DNA from: an uncultured Geobacteraceae bacterium | GTDB lineage: Bacteria > Desulfobacterota > Desulfuromonadia > Geobacterales > Pseudopelobacteraceae | DNA: 64,000 nucleotides | Reading direction: 5' to 3' | NCBI GenBank assembly: GCA_903939115.1 | Contig: CAJAFV010000065.1 | Location: 1-64,000 of the forward strand | In this document: in pieces, positions 48,125 to 55,383 of the stretch | Layout of the letters: every line of letters starts with the position of its first letter | How positions within the stretch are numbered: position 1 is the first letter of the stretch | Program-made: the position numbers and the translations under genes | Notes under the pieces: generated by a model | The model's database searches: none | The model's input: only the letters and a program-made list of their open reading frames with translations | What the model was told of the DNA's origin: nothing

Positions 48125-48430
48125 ATGCAGCAAGAACAGAAGCCGGACAGATATGTTTCTTTTGTCGGCATTGAAGGTGACAAAAATTCGCGGGAATTAA
48201 TAGTGATGCTGCGCCGGCATATCGATGATCCACTCAAGAGCAACCGTTTCTGGGAGATGTTCAAAGGCAAACTGGATCTGGTCGGCAAACCGGATGAGAA
48301 CAGCGGCCGCTGTCTCGATGAACTGTATCTTATCCATGCCTATATCAACAATATCAGTGAACTGTTTGAGCAGTACGAGGATGAGGCGGCGCTGGCATTA
48401 CTGGAGCAGATCGAAACGGAGAGCTGCTGA
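48125..48430 (+). CDS. cowN: CO-protection protein CowN
   Basis: A 101-residue member of the CowN family (N2-fixation sustaining protein), which lets Mo-nitrogenase work in the presence of carbon monoxide. Family pattern is clear: [54 protein letters not shown] and a C-terminal [13 protein letters not shown] 48125 follows AAGGAGGGGTT; upstream in-frame codons are not family-like. It ends 9 bp before the convergent glutamine amidotransferase gene. Confidence 0.9.
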   Translation: MQQEQKPDRYVSFVGIEGDKNSRELIVMLRRHIDDPLKSNRFWEMFKGKLDLVGKPDENSGRCLDELYLIHAYINNISELFEQYEDEAALALLEQIETESC

Positions 48431-48439
48431 AAACAACTT

Positions 48440-49141
48440 TTACGATGACTGTTTCATGGGCGTTCCGGCGCTGAGGATAAAATTGGCTACAAGGTGCCGG
48501 GACGTTACTCTATGGTTATTTTCTTCCCGGGAAAACGCCCTGATCAGATCTTCTGCTCCTGCCGCCGTTGACCGGTCCCAGGCGCACCACCCCCGAATGA
48601 TCTGCTCCGTCACTTCAGGATGAAACTGGATTCCCCAGGCACACTCCCCCACCCGGAAAGCCTGATGAGGACACGCTGCCGAGCCGGCAAGCAAGACACC
48701 CCCTGCAGGAATATCAAAACTGTCATGGTGCCATTGGAAACAGCTGAATTTTTCCGGAATACCGCTGAAAAGACGATCTGCAGAGCCATCCTCAGTTAAC
48801 GCAATATCCAAAGTGCCCAGCTCCTCCCAGCGACCGGAAACGACAGTGCCCCCGAGTGCGGCCGCCAGTAACTGCCCGCCAAGGCAGATGCCAAGATATG
48901 GAATCCGGGCGGCCACGACCGTGCAAATGAGTTTTTTCAGATCGCTGATGAACGGATAGCGACCATCGTCATTTGCTCCCATGGCACCGCCAAGAACGAT
49001 CAAAGCGCCGATTTGATCCGGTTCGGGGAGATGACCATCCCTGTACGGGTGGTGTATCACAAAGGGGGTGTCGTCGAGGTAGTCGATGACGGTGCCGGGA
49101 GGGACCTCGGGGTCATTCTGAACGATATGCAGCATCTTCAT
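48440..49141 (-). CDS. Class I glutamine amidotransferase-like protein
   Basis: A GATase-1 protein of about 233 residues, similar to free-standing GMP synthase-like amidotransferases. Nucleophile cysteine is in LGICLGGQLLA; the histidine/glutamate pair is in GIQFHPEVT. Such proteins hydrolyse glutamine or related gamma-glutamyl compounds; the acceptor is unknown. It is the last gene of the nifV operon, 28 bp after the macro-domain-like gene, so it should be made during nitrogen fixation. Start ATG 49141 is chosen for GGGAT before it; ATG 49159 is possible. Confidence 0.78.
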   Translation of the reverse strand: MKMLHIVQNDPEVPPGTVIDYLDDTPFVIHHPYRDGHLPEPDQIGALIVLGGAMGANDDGRYPFISDLKKLICTVVAARIPYLGICLGGQLLAAALGGTVVSGRWEELGTLDIALTEDGSADRLFSGIPEKFSCFQWHHDSFDIPAGGVLLAGSAACPHQAFRVGECAWGIQFHPEVTEQIIRGWCAWDRSTAAGAEDLIRAFSREENNHRVTSRHLVANFILSAGTPMKQSS

Positions 49142-49169
49142 ACTATCCCTGTTCAGCATGACAACTTGA

Positions 49170-49598
49170 TCACTCTTGGCTTATCACAACAAAACGACCA
49201 TCAAAACAGGATTTCAGGAGCGGCTGCACATCGTGCCACGAAAGCCCGCCACCACCGCATCCGGGGCGGGGAACGACAATCCGCTGCCAGCCGGAAAGGT
49301 CAGCCAGCAGTCGCAGTTCCTCTGCGGAGCGCCCGATGAGACGCAGGTCTGGAAGTGACCAGGGGGTCTCTTCCACCGGAAAGGTGACAATATCGTTACC
49401 AAGGCCACAGACATGGTTGCCGCGTTCCACAAGCAGCCTGCCGGCTGTTTCAGCAAGTCCGGGGAACCGTGAGGCCGCCTGCCGTGCCACACCCCGCCCG
49501 AAGATGGCTCGACCGTCACGAGTCACCGACCCGTTGGTGGTAATGGCTATGATACTCGTTCCGGCATACGCCCAGATATCGCCTATTGTCTCAAGCAT
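49170..49598 (-). CDS. Macro-domain-like (ADP-ribose-binding type) protein
   Basis: A 142-residue protein with features of compact macro-domain relatives: ITTNGSVTRDGRAIFGRGVARQA near the N-terminus (the N...GxG segment that contacts ADP-ribose) and PRPGCGGGGLSWHDVQPLL near the C-terminus, matching the RPGCGxGGLxW signature of [24 protein letters not shown] macro proteins. It overlaps the upstream gene by 16 bp in the nifV operon. Because the cell also has DraT and DraG, it might handle ADP-ribose compounds made by that cycle; this is inference. Confidence 0.65.
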   Translation of the reverse strand: MLETIGDIWAYAGTSIIAITTNGSVTRDGRAIFGRGVARQAASRFPGLAETAGRLLVERGNHVCGLGNDIVTFPVEETPWSLPDLRLIGRSAEELRLLADLSGWQRIVVPRPGCGGGGLSWHDVQPLLKSCFDGRFVVISQE

Positions 49599-49873
49599 TC
49601 TTTGGCCGAGCCCTGCAGGTAGTCGAACACCTCTCCGCGGGTGGTAATAAAGCTCGGCATCTGGTTCAGCACGTCTTCCAGCAGATGCAGCACTTCACCA
49701 TCCTCGCTGTCCAGTTCGTTCATAACTGCCGACATTACCGGCAGGATATCGTACAGGTCATGGCGGTTAAAAGGTGCTGAATCAGGCAGACCGGTAAACT
49801 TTGGCTGCTCCCGGTTGACGACATCGCGTGGATATTTGAATTTGAAATCAGAGGCTTTGACGATGATGGGCAT
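49583..49873 (-). CDS. Small nifV-operon protein of unknown function
   Basis: A 96-residue acidic soluble protein beginning MPIIVKASDFKFKYPRDVV, with a helical C-terminal half (DILPVMSAVMNELDSEDGEVLHLLEDVLNQM). No cofactor motif is visible and I do not recognise the family. ATG 49873 follows AGGAGGTTCAT. It sits 13 bp after the Gly/Cys-tail gene and overlaps the macro-like gene, so the group is tightly coupled. Confidence 0.65.
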   Translation of the reverse strand: MPIIVKASDFKFKYPRDVVNREQPKFTGLPDSAPFNRHDLYDILPVMSAVMNELDSEDGEVLHLLEDVLNQMPSFITTRGEVFDYLQGSAKECLRQ

Positions 49874-49886
49874 ATGAACCTCCTGT

Positions 49887-50135
49887 TTAGTGCCCGCCGC
49901 AACCGCTGCTGTTTCCGCCGCCGCAGCCGCCGCCGCAACCGCCCGGTTTAACGATATCCGCCGCTTTCGGTTTCTCACAGAGCTTCAGCGACGACCGATC
50001 GACATACCATGCTTCCTCCACCATTTTCCCCTGCAGCTCATCCTTTTTAAGCATCATCAATACACGCATCTCAGTTGTTTCCAGCAACTGCGCCGCCTCG
50101 ACAATCGGTACAAAATTCGTTCCAGCTACACACAT
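49887..50135 (-). CDS. Small protein with HTH-like fold and Gly/Cys metal-binding tail
   Basis: An 82-residue protein. Residues about 5-55 (VPIVEAAQLLETTEMRVLMMLKKDELQGKMVEEAWYVDRSSL) look like an excisionase/MerR-type winged helix. The tail GGCGGGCGGGNSSGCGGH has three cysteines and a final histidine in a glycine-rich context, a likely metal-binding end. It follows nifV by 15 bp. It could be a metallochaperone or a small regulator; no function is assigned. Confidence 0.6.
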   Translation of the reverse strand: MCVAGTNFVPIVEAAQLLETTEMRVLMMLKKDELQGKMVEEAWYVDRSSLKLCEKPKAADIVKPGGCGGGCGGGNSSGCGGH

Positions 50136-50150
50136 ATCATACCTCCCCAG

Positions 50151-51302
50151 TTATGCTGCCTCTCGCAGCGTCTCTTCGCCAAGATAAATGGCCATTAGTT
50201 CACAGTTACTCAGATCACGCTTGCGTGAGCATGACAGTGCCCGTGTCAACAACAGCAATGGATCTGCCTGTTTCCGGCTGACAACTATCCCCATACTGCG
50301 GTAGCGCTCGATCAAACCGCCGGTACCGGAATGTTTGCCGACCACAATACTGCGGGTCATGCCGACTTCAGACGGATCAAACCCTTCGTAATTATGCGGA
50401 TCCTTGATGACGCCGTCCGCATGAAGGCCTGACTCGTGGGCATACACCCGTGATCCGACCACCGGCTTGGAAACTGAAAGCGGCCGGTCGGATGCTTTGG
50501 CGACAAAGAGCGACATCTCGCGGAAGCGGTGGGTGTCGATACCGGTTTCGATGCCACAGGCATGCTTCAAACCCATGACGACCTCCTCCAGCGCTGCATT
50601 GCCGGCCCGCTCGCCAAGCCCGTTGATCGTGGTATTGACAAACTTCGCCCCGGCACGGATGCCGGCAATGGCGTTGGCAGTGGCCATCCCCAGGTCATTG
50701 TGGGTGTGAACCTCAATAGCCACTTCCGGCACCGCCCGTCGAAGAAACGCTACTTTGTCGAACATGGTGAACGGATCCATGATGCCGAGAGTGTCACAGA
50801 AGCGGAAGCGGTCTCCCCCCAGCGCGCGGGTAATCTCCATCAATTCCACCAGGAAAGTCATGTCGGCGCGACTGGCATCCTCACCACCGACCGACACGTA
50901 CAGATTGTGCTCTTTGGCAAAACCGAGCGCGACCTTCAACTGTTCTTTCACTGCGTCACGATCTTTCCGCAGTTTATGCACGATCATCTGATCCGACACC
51001 GAAAGGGAAATGTCTACCGCCTGCACACCGCAGGCAATACTTGCCTTAATTTCAGGCACCAGCGCCCGGTTCCAGGTTATCAGGCGCGCATTCAAACCGA
51101 GGTCAACCAGCGTGCGAATACTTTCCTGTTCTTCCACCCCCATGGCCGGAATACCGCATTCGATCTCCCCCACCCCGATGGAGTCCAGCATGCGGGCAAT
51201 GGCGATCTTTTCCCGCTTGGAGAAGACAACCCCCGCGGTCTGTTCGCCATCCCGCAGGGTGGTATCGTCGATGATTATTTGACTGTTTTCTGTGCAGATC
51301 AT
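50151..51302 (-). CDS. nifV: Homocitrate synthase NifV
   Basis: A 383-residue enzyme condensing acetyl-CoA and 2-oxoglutarate to R-homocitrate, the organic ligand of FeMo-co. It has IIIDDTTLRDGEQTAGVVF, metal-site EVHTHNDLGMATAN and NGLGERAGNAALEEV. It lacks the C-terminal LeuA regulatory domain, and lies in a nif operon, separating it from leuA at 13883. ATG 51302 follows GGAGGTACGTT and the leader terminator. Confidence 0.93.
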   Translation of the reverse strand: MICTENSQIIIDDTTLRDGEQTAGVVFSKREKIAIARMLDSIGVGEIECGIPAMGVEEQESIRTLVDLGLNARLITWNRALVPEIKASIACGVQAVDISLSVSDQMIVHKLRKDRDAVKEQLKVALGFAKEHNLYVSVGGEDASRADMTFLVELMEITRALGGDRFRFCDTLGIMDPFTMFDKVAFLRRAVPEVAIEVHTHNDLGMATANAIAGIRAGAKFVNTTINGLGERAGNAALEEVVMGLKHACGIETGIDTHRFREMSLFVAKASDRPLSVSKPVVGSRVYAHESGLHADGVIKDPHNYEGFDPSEVGMTRSIVVGKHSGTGGLIERYRSMGIVVSRKQADPLLLLTRALSCSRKRDLSNCELMAIYLGEETLREAA

Positions 51303-51313
51303 AACGTACCTCC

Positions 51314-51381
51314 AAAAATGAAAAAGCGCCGCTATCCCTTGCAGGACACGGCGCCGTTGCCGTTTAAAAAACTTATTGCTT
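51314..51381 (-). promoter_or_regulatory. ANTAR-type antitermination leader of nifV, single hairpin
   Basis: On the minus strand ACGGC-AACGGC-GCCGT (51363-51348) is a perfect 5-bp hairpin with A1/G4 hexaloop. Its 3' part CGGCGC is the 5' arm of a terminator with GCGCCG-complement GCGGCGC and TTTTTCATTTTT (to 51314). Predicted start is near 51381, leaving only about 18 nt before the hairpin, with no first hairpin visible. Confidence 0.8.
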
Positions 51382-51391
51382 ATTTTAGTTC

Positions 51392-51407
51392 TGCATCTGG
51401 CATGCCA
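51392..51407 (-). promoter_or_regulatory. Sigma-54 promoter of the nifV operon
   Basis: Minus strand TGGCATGCCAGATGCA, matching TGGCAxG-N4-xTGCA with correct spacing. Confidence 0.88.
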
Positions 51408-51526
51408 TTATGAAATAGAAAATTTTCAGGGGCGCTTTGCCTCATTGGGCCTATCAAGAATCAAGCGGACTTTTCGGTTCTTTTCTCGTTCTGATCAGCA
51501 GACAATGGGCGTAGATTGTGCCCCGC

Positions 51527-52351
51527 TCATCCGCAACTACCCATTGTTGCAAGCCCATAGATCAACTCCGGTCGATATACAGGTTTTTTGCCCGCATACA
51601 TCAGTTGGCTGCTGCCGACTATCTTCATTCTTTTTCGATTGAACATGCGAAGCGCTGCCCAGTTCGAAGCGGGTGCGTCAACAAAAACTTGCCTGCCCAG
51701 CTCGACAGTTCCGGATGCGGCCTCAAAGAGGCGTTCCGCACCGCCGGAATCAACTGCCGAAAACGGCCCGAACTGTATGGAATCACCGCATGATTGCAGC
51801 GCGACAAATCCCGATTCGTCATGCAGCACCCTTCCACGCTCCGTTGTTGCCGCCAGCAGGAGGTCCCTCCGATCATCCCAGCCGAGCGAGTCGACAACTG
51901 TTTCTGAGGTGTCCAACGCACTCGTGTCAGCCGGGAGATGGCCTGGCGCATGCCGCTGCCGCCCCTCTCCAACCCAGCGAATGATCCTGTCAATGCCGGA
52001 AAACCCATACTTTTCATACAGCGGCGCACCCGATTTCGAGGCGGTCAGCCAGTACGTAACGACTCCAGCCGCTCGTAACGCCCCGAGGGCCGTGGTGAAA
52101 AGCGCTTCACCAATCCCCTTTCCCCTCTGCTCCCCTGCAACGATAAGATTGCCGATCCAGCCGCTCCGGTCATGGCAGAGAGAGGTCACAAATCCAACGG
52201 TTTCCCCACTCTCTGACTGTGCGGCAAAACATCCCTGCGGGAATGCTGACAGCAGAAAATCACACTCCCACCGTTCTGACACCCACTGTTCGGAAGCGGC
52301 CAGCCTCAAAAAACAGGCCGTCTCCTCCGCACGAAACGGCTCTATGTTCAT
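51527..52351 (-). CDS. GNAT acetyltransferase, two-domain, coupled to nifB
   Basis: A 274-residue protein. The N-terminal GNAT domain has the acetyl-CoA loop AGEQRGKGIGEALF (about residues 80-93) and YEKYGFSG; the C-terminal part (about 150-274) resembles the YitH-type second acetyltransferase fold. Substrate unknown. ATG 52351 overlaps the nifB stop as ATGA, so it is translationally coupled to nifB and should be made only during nitrogen fixation. Upstream in-frame codons read through nifB and are rejected. Confidence 0.8.
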   Translation of the reverse strand: MNIEPFRAEETACFLRLAASEQWVSERWECDFLLSAFPQGCFAAQSESGETVGFVTSLCHDRSGWIGNLIVAGEQRGKGIGEALFTTALGALRAAGVVTYWLTASKSGAPLYEKYGFSGIDRIIRWVGEGRQRHAPGHLPADTSALDTSETVVDSLGWDDRRDLLLAATTERGRVLHDESGFVALQSCGDSIQFGPFSAVDSGGAERLFEAASGTVELGRQVFVDAPASNWAALRMFNRKRMKIVGSSQLMYAGKKPVYRPELIYGLATMGSCG

Positions 52352-53217
52352 GGCGCCGGAGACGCAGCTTCTGCAAACGTCACGTTCAGATCCTGGCCGA
52401 TCAGGCCGATAGCGTCGGCACGACACTGCTTGCAATGTGCGAACTGGCCGATAATATCTTCGTTTGCCTTCCGAATCGCCGCCACCCGCTCCTCGCTGGG
52501 AGGTATAATATGTGCCAGCTCCGCCTGGGGAATAATCGGCATGATGTTCATAACGAAGGCACCTAATGCCTTTACACGAGCTGCGATCAGCGGCATCTGG
52601 TCATCATTGACACCCGGTACCAGGACCGAATTAACCTTGATAGTCAGACCCAGCTCTCCGGCCCGCTTAAGCCCTTCAAACTGATTATTGATCAATATTC
52701 TGGCCCCTTCAACTCCGGTGTAATGTTTGCCGTGGTAGATCACATGCCGGTAAATCTGTGCTCCGACCTCCGGATCAACGGCGTTGATGGTAACGGTCAG
52801 GCTGTGCAGACCCATCTCATACAGACGATCGATCGATTCCGGCAGCAGCAGGCCGTTAGTGCTCAGACAGAGCATCAGATGCGGGAATTCCTTCTTGACC
52901 AGCGCAAAGGTTTCAAACGTTTCTTCGTTAGCGAGCGGATCACCCGGACCGGCGATGCCGACCACTTTGATAATAGGGCCGGCGATTGGACTGGCCATGA
53001 CTTCGCGCACTTTCACAATCGCTTCCAGCGGCGTCAGTATGCGACTGGTCACGCCGGGGCGCGATTCGTTGGCACAGTCGTGCTTGCGGGAGCAGTAACC
53101 GCACTTGATGTTACAGTGTGGCGCTACCGCCAGATGCATACGGCCGTTTTTGTGGTGATTGCCGCCAAAGCAGGGATGTCCCTGGATTTTATCCTTCATT
53201 TCGCATGCAGTTGCCAT
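52348..53217 (-). CDS. nifB: Radical SAM NifB-co synthase
   Basis: A 289-residue radical SAM enzyme that fuses two 4Fe-4S clusters and inserts carbide to make NifB-co. The SAM cluster motif is CNIKCGYCSRKHDC (about 37-50). It ends after the SAM domain (CRADAIGLIGQDLN), lacking the C-terminal NifX-like domain of Azotobacter NifB; separate NifX-family genes at 22951 and 23681 may compensate. ATG 53217 has AAGGAG 8 bp upstream; an ATG 6 bp earlier is too close to it. Confidence 0.94.
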   Translation of the reverse strand: MATACEMKDKIQGHPCFGGNHHKNGRMHLAVAPHCNIKCGYCSRKHDCANESRPGVTSRILTPLEAIVKVREVMASPIAGPIIKVVGIAGPGDPLANEETFETFALVKKEFPHLMLCLSTNGLLLPESIDRLYEMGLHSLTVTINAVDPEVGAQIYRHVIYHGKHYTGVEGARILINNQFEGLKRAGELGLTIKVNSVLVPGVNDDQMPLIAARVKALGAFVMNIMPIIPQAELAHIIPPSEERVAAIRKANEDIIGQFAHCKQCRADAIGLIGQDLNVTFAEAASPAP

Positions 53218-53233
53218 AATCATTCTCCTTCCG

Positions 53234-53286
53234 AAATAAAAACGCCCGACAGGAATAAATCCCACGGGCGTCGTTGCCGGTACTGA
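53234..53286 (-). promoter_or_regulatory. ANTAR-type antitermination leader of nifB, minimal
   Basis: On the minus strand CCGGC-AACGAC-GCCCG (53280-53265) is a short hairpin with A1/G4 hexaloop and one C-C mismatch. Its 3' half ACGCCCG pairs with CGGGCGT followed by TTTTATTTC as a terminator (to 53234). The predicted start is near 53286, only about 6 nt before the hairpin. Confidence 0.78.
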
Positions 53287-53296
53287 TAATTGGTAA

Positions 53297-53312
53297 AGCA
53301 TAGAATGTGCCA
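53297..53312 (-). promoter_or_regulatory. Sigma-54 promoter of nifB
   Basis: Minus strand TGGCACATTCTATGCT, near-consensus -24/-12 element. Confidence 0.92.
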
Positions 53313-53326
53313 GTTTGAAAACAATT

Positions 53327-53490
53327 ACGCACAGAGGCGCAGAGACAGCGAGAAAAAGAGCTCTCAGGACAAAAGGTCACCTGTCGCAAGGTTATCTATT
53401 GGCCACTTTCACGGGACATATCTGCATGTTAATTGTGCAGATACAAATGGATTATGAATTGCATACACTCTCAGTCTCTGTCTCTCACTG
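53327..53490. repeat. CACAGAG palindromic repeat unit, copy 3 (diverged)
   Basis: GCACAGAGGCGCAGAGACAG (from 53329) and CTCTCAGTCTCTGTCTCTCA on the right (53468-53488) are diverged arms of the unit also seen at 24094 and 44182. It lies between divergent nifB and draG. Confidence 0.55.
53420..53442. promoter_or_regulatory. Inverted repeat upstream of draG
   Basis: ATCTGCA (53420-53426), 9 bp, TGCAGAT (53436-53442) is a perfect 7-bp inverted repeat 77 bp before draG. It could be an operator; no sigma-54 promoter for draG was found. Confidence 0.35.
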
Positions 53491-53519
53491 TTTAATATAT
53501 CAGAACGAAAGGTTCTCCC

Positions 53520-54425
53520 ATGTTCACCCAATACAACCGTGATGACATCAGTGATCGCGCCCGCGCAGCCTTTATCGGCATGGCGGTCGGCGATGCCCTG
53601 GGCGCTACGGTCGAGTTCATGACTGCATCAGAAATTGCCTCAAAATATGGCACCTTCCGCGATATTATCGGCGGCGGCTGGCTGCGGCTGAAGCCGGGGC
53701 AGGTCACTGATGATACTGAAATGGCGCTCTGCATCGGCCGGGCTATTATAAAAAGTCAGGGATGGTCACTGGAAGCGGTTGCCGACCAGTTTGCCGCCTG
53801 GCTGAAATCACGTCCGGTCGACTGCGGCGATACCTGCCGCAAGGGGATTCGTGCCTACCTTCTGCATGGGCAAATTGAGTCGCCGCCCAATGAGTGGGAC
53901 GCCGGAAATGGCGCGGCCATGCGCCTCCTTCCGGCGGCACTTTTTTCACTCCCGGATGGTGAACTGCTGAAAAGATACATACTTGAGCAGGCACATATCA
54001 CCCACAACAATCCGGTATCGGACGCCGCCTGCCTCTGCCTGGGACAACTTCTGCACATGATCATCTGCGGGGCGGAAAAAACCCGCCTGCGCCGCCACGT
54101 TGACACGCTGCTGACCAGGTTTCCGACCTTTAACTTCGTGCCGTATCGCGGCCTTGCGACAGGATATGTCGTAGACACCATGCAGACGGTGTTTCACTGG
54201 TTTTTCAGGGGAAGAGATTTTGAAGAGTGCCTGGTCGGAACAGTTAATCAGGGTGGGGACGCCGATACGACCGGCGCCATCTGCGGGATGCTGGCCGGAG
54301 CGTATTATGGTATGGAAGCCATACCAAAGCGGTGGCTTAAGAAGATGGATGTAAAAGTTATTACCGAAATTGATCGGATGGTTGAGCGCCTGATATCAGA
54401 AAGTCCCCTCTGGAGGAGTTTCTGA
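53520..54425 (+). CDS. draG: ADP-ribosyl-dinitrogenase reductase glycohydrolase DraG
   Basis: A 301-residue binuclear-manganese glycohydrolase that removes ADP-ribose from NifH and reactivates nitrogenase. Metal-binding signatures are present: VGDALGATVEF, TDDTEMALCIG, GNGAAMRLLP and NQGGDADTTGAICGMLAGAYYG. It is divergent from nifB and separate from draT (22155), unlike the common draTG pair. ATG 53520 follows AAAGGTTCTCCC. Confidence 0.94.
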   Translation: MFTQYNRDDISDRARAAFIGMAVGDALGATVEFMTASEIASKYGTFRDIIGGGWLRLKPGQVTDDTEMALCIGRAIIKSQGWSLEAVADQFAAWLKSRPVDCGDTCRKGIRAYLLHGQIESPPNEWDAGNGAAMRLLPAALFSLPDGELLKRYILEQAHITHNNPVSDAACLCLGQLLHMIICGAEKTRLRRHVDTLLTRFPTFNFVPYRGLATGYVVDTMQTVFHWFFRGRDFEECLVGTVNQGGDADTTGAICGMLAGAYYGMEAIPKRWLKKMDVKVITEIDRMVERLISESPLWRSF

Positions 54426-54438
54426 TACGGCTGAATTC

Positions 54439-55383
54439 TTACCCTTTGCGGTTTACCCGCAGAATCAGATCTCCCTCAAAGAGAAGCGGATGACGGCGGA
54501 TTCCGGTCAGCAGGCCCGCCACCGGGGCCACGACCTTTTCAATCACCGTGCCGCCGAAACTGTCGTAAATATAGCCCAGCTCCTGGCCGGACCCCACCCA
54601 CCGCCCTACCTGGCGGTCGGAAACAAAGGTGCCCGCTTTTTCGGCAAAGACGCGATGGGCACTCGCTTTGTTAAAGAAGCAGGTCTCCTCGTCTTCTACC
54701 GCAATCTGTACCCCCTCAAGCACACCAATCCTCCCGAGGAACGAGACCAGTGCTCGGAAGACCCGCTGGCAGTGGCCAAGCTGCACCGTACCTGCCTGCC
54801 CCACCCTCAGGACAAAGCTCTGGCCGGGCCAAGCCTTCCAGGAGTGCAGCAGGGTGGTGGTAAAAACCGGGGAGAGCGAGCGCTCCATTACTGCCGGCAG
54901 GCCGAGCAACCGCGCGGTCTCACGCTCAGCATCGCTCGGGCCGTAGAGTCGCACTTGCGGGATCTCCTCAAAATCAGCGCTGGCGGTGTGGATGTCAACA
55001 CGATGCTCCGCACGCTTGGTCGCCTCCAGCACGGCATAGGCGATACGCTGGGTGGTCTCGCTGGTGGTGCCGCCGGGAAACATGCGATTGATGTCGGACT
55101 TGTCGAACGGCCAGGTGCGGGTGCGCAGATTGACACCCAGTACATTGACAGCCGGAATAATCAGGACCCGTTTGAGCAGGTGCAATTCAGGATATTTCCC
55201 CGCTTCGACACTGTTCAGAAAATCCGCCAGACGTGACAGAATAAAGATACCGTTGATTTCATCGCCATGCAGTCCGGCAACAAAAGCGGCGGCCGGATGG
55301 GATGATTTGGGGCCGATCTCGTGGCAGGGGATATCGAACCCCTCCCGTACCGGCGCGGTCATACAGAGCAGGTCACGTATCAT
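54439..55383 (-). CDS. Succinylglutamate desuccinylase/aspartoacylase-like hydrolase A
   Basis: A 314-residue zinc carboxypeptidase-fold protein (AstE/AspA family). Zinc ligands: H and E in GLHGDEINGIF (about 37-47), the third histidine in RVDIHTAS; also NRMFPG for substrate binding. It has a C-terminal beta domain (LLTGIRRHPLLFEGD). Acts on N-acyl or gamma-linked amino acids; substrate not predictable. Its start overlaps the stop of a paralogue at 55380 as ATGA, and it ends the ATP-grasp/alpha-E operon. Confidence 0.82.
   Translation of the reverse strand: MIRDLLCMTAPVREGFDIPCHEIGPKSSHPAAAFVAGLHGDEINGIFILSRLADFLNSVEAGKYPELHLLKRVLIIPAVNVLGVNLRTRTWPFDKSDINRMFPGGTTSETTQRIAYAVLEATKRAEHRVDIHTASADFEEIPQVRLYGPSDAERETARLLGLPAVMERSLSPVFTTTLLHSWKAWPGQSFVLRVGQAGTVQLGHCQRVFRALVSFLGRIGVLEGVQIAVEDEETCFFNKASAHRVFAEKAGTFVSDRQVGRWVGSGQELGYIYDSFGGTVIEKVVAPVAGLLTGIRRHPLLFEGDLILRVNRKG

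Noticed and set aside
50529-51413. 294-residue plus-strand open frame
   Set aside because: Antisense to nifV and its leader; nifV is certain from motifs.
53401-53519. Sigma-54 promoter for draG
   Set aside because: TGGCCACTTTCACGGG lacks the GC at -12, so it was not called.
54490-55236. 248-residue plus-strand open frame
   Set aside because: Antisense to the aspartoacylase-like gene A, whose zinc motif is intact.
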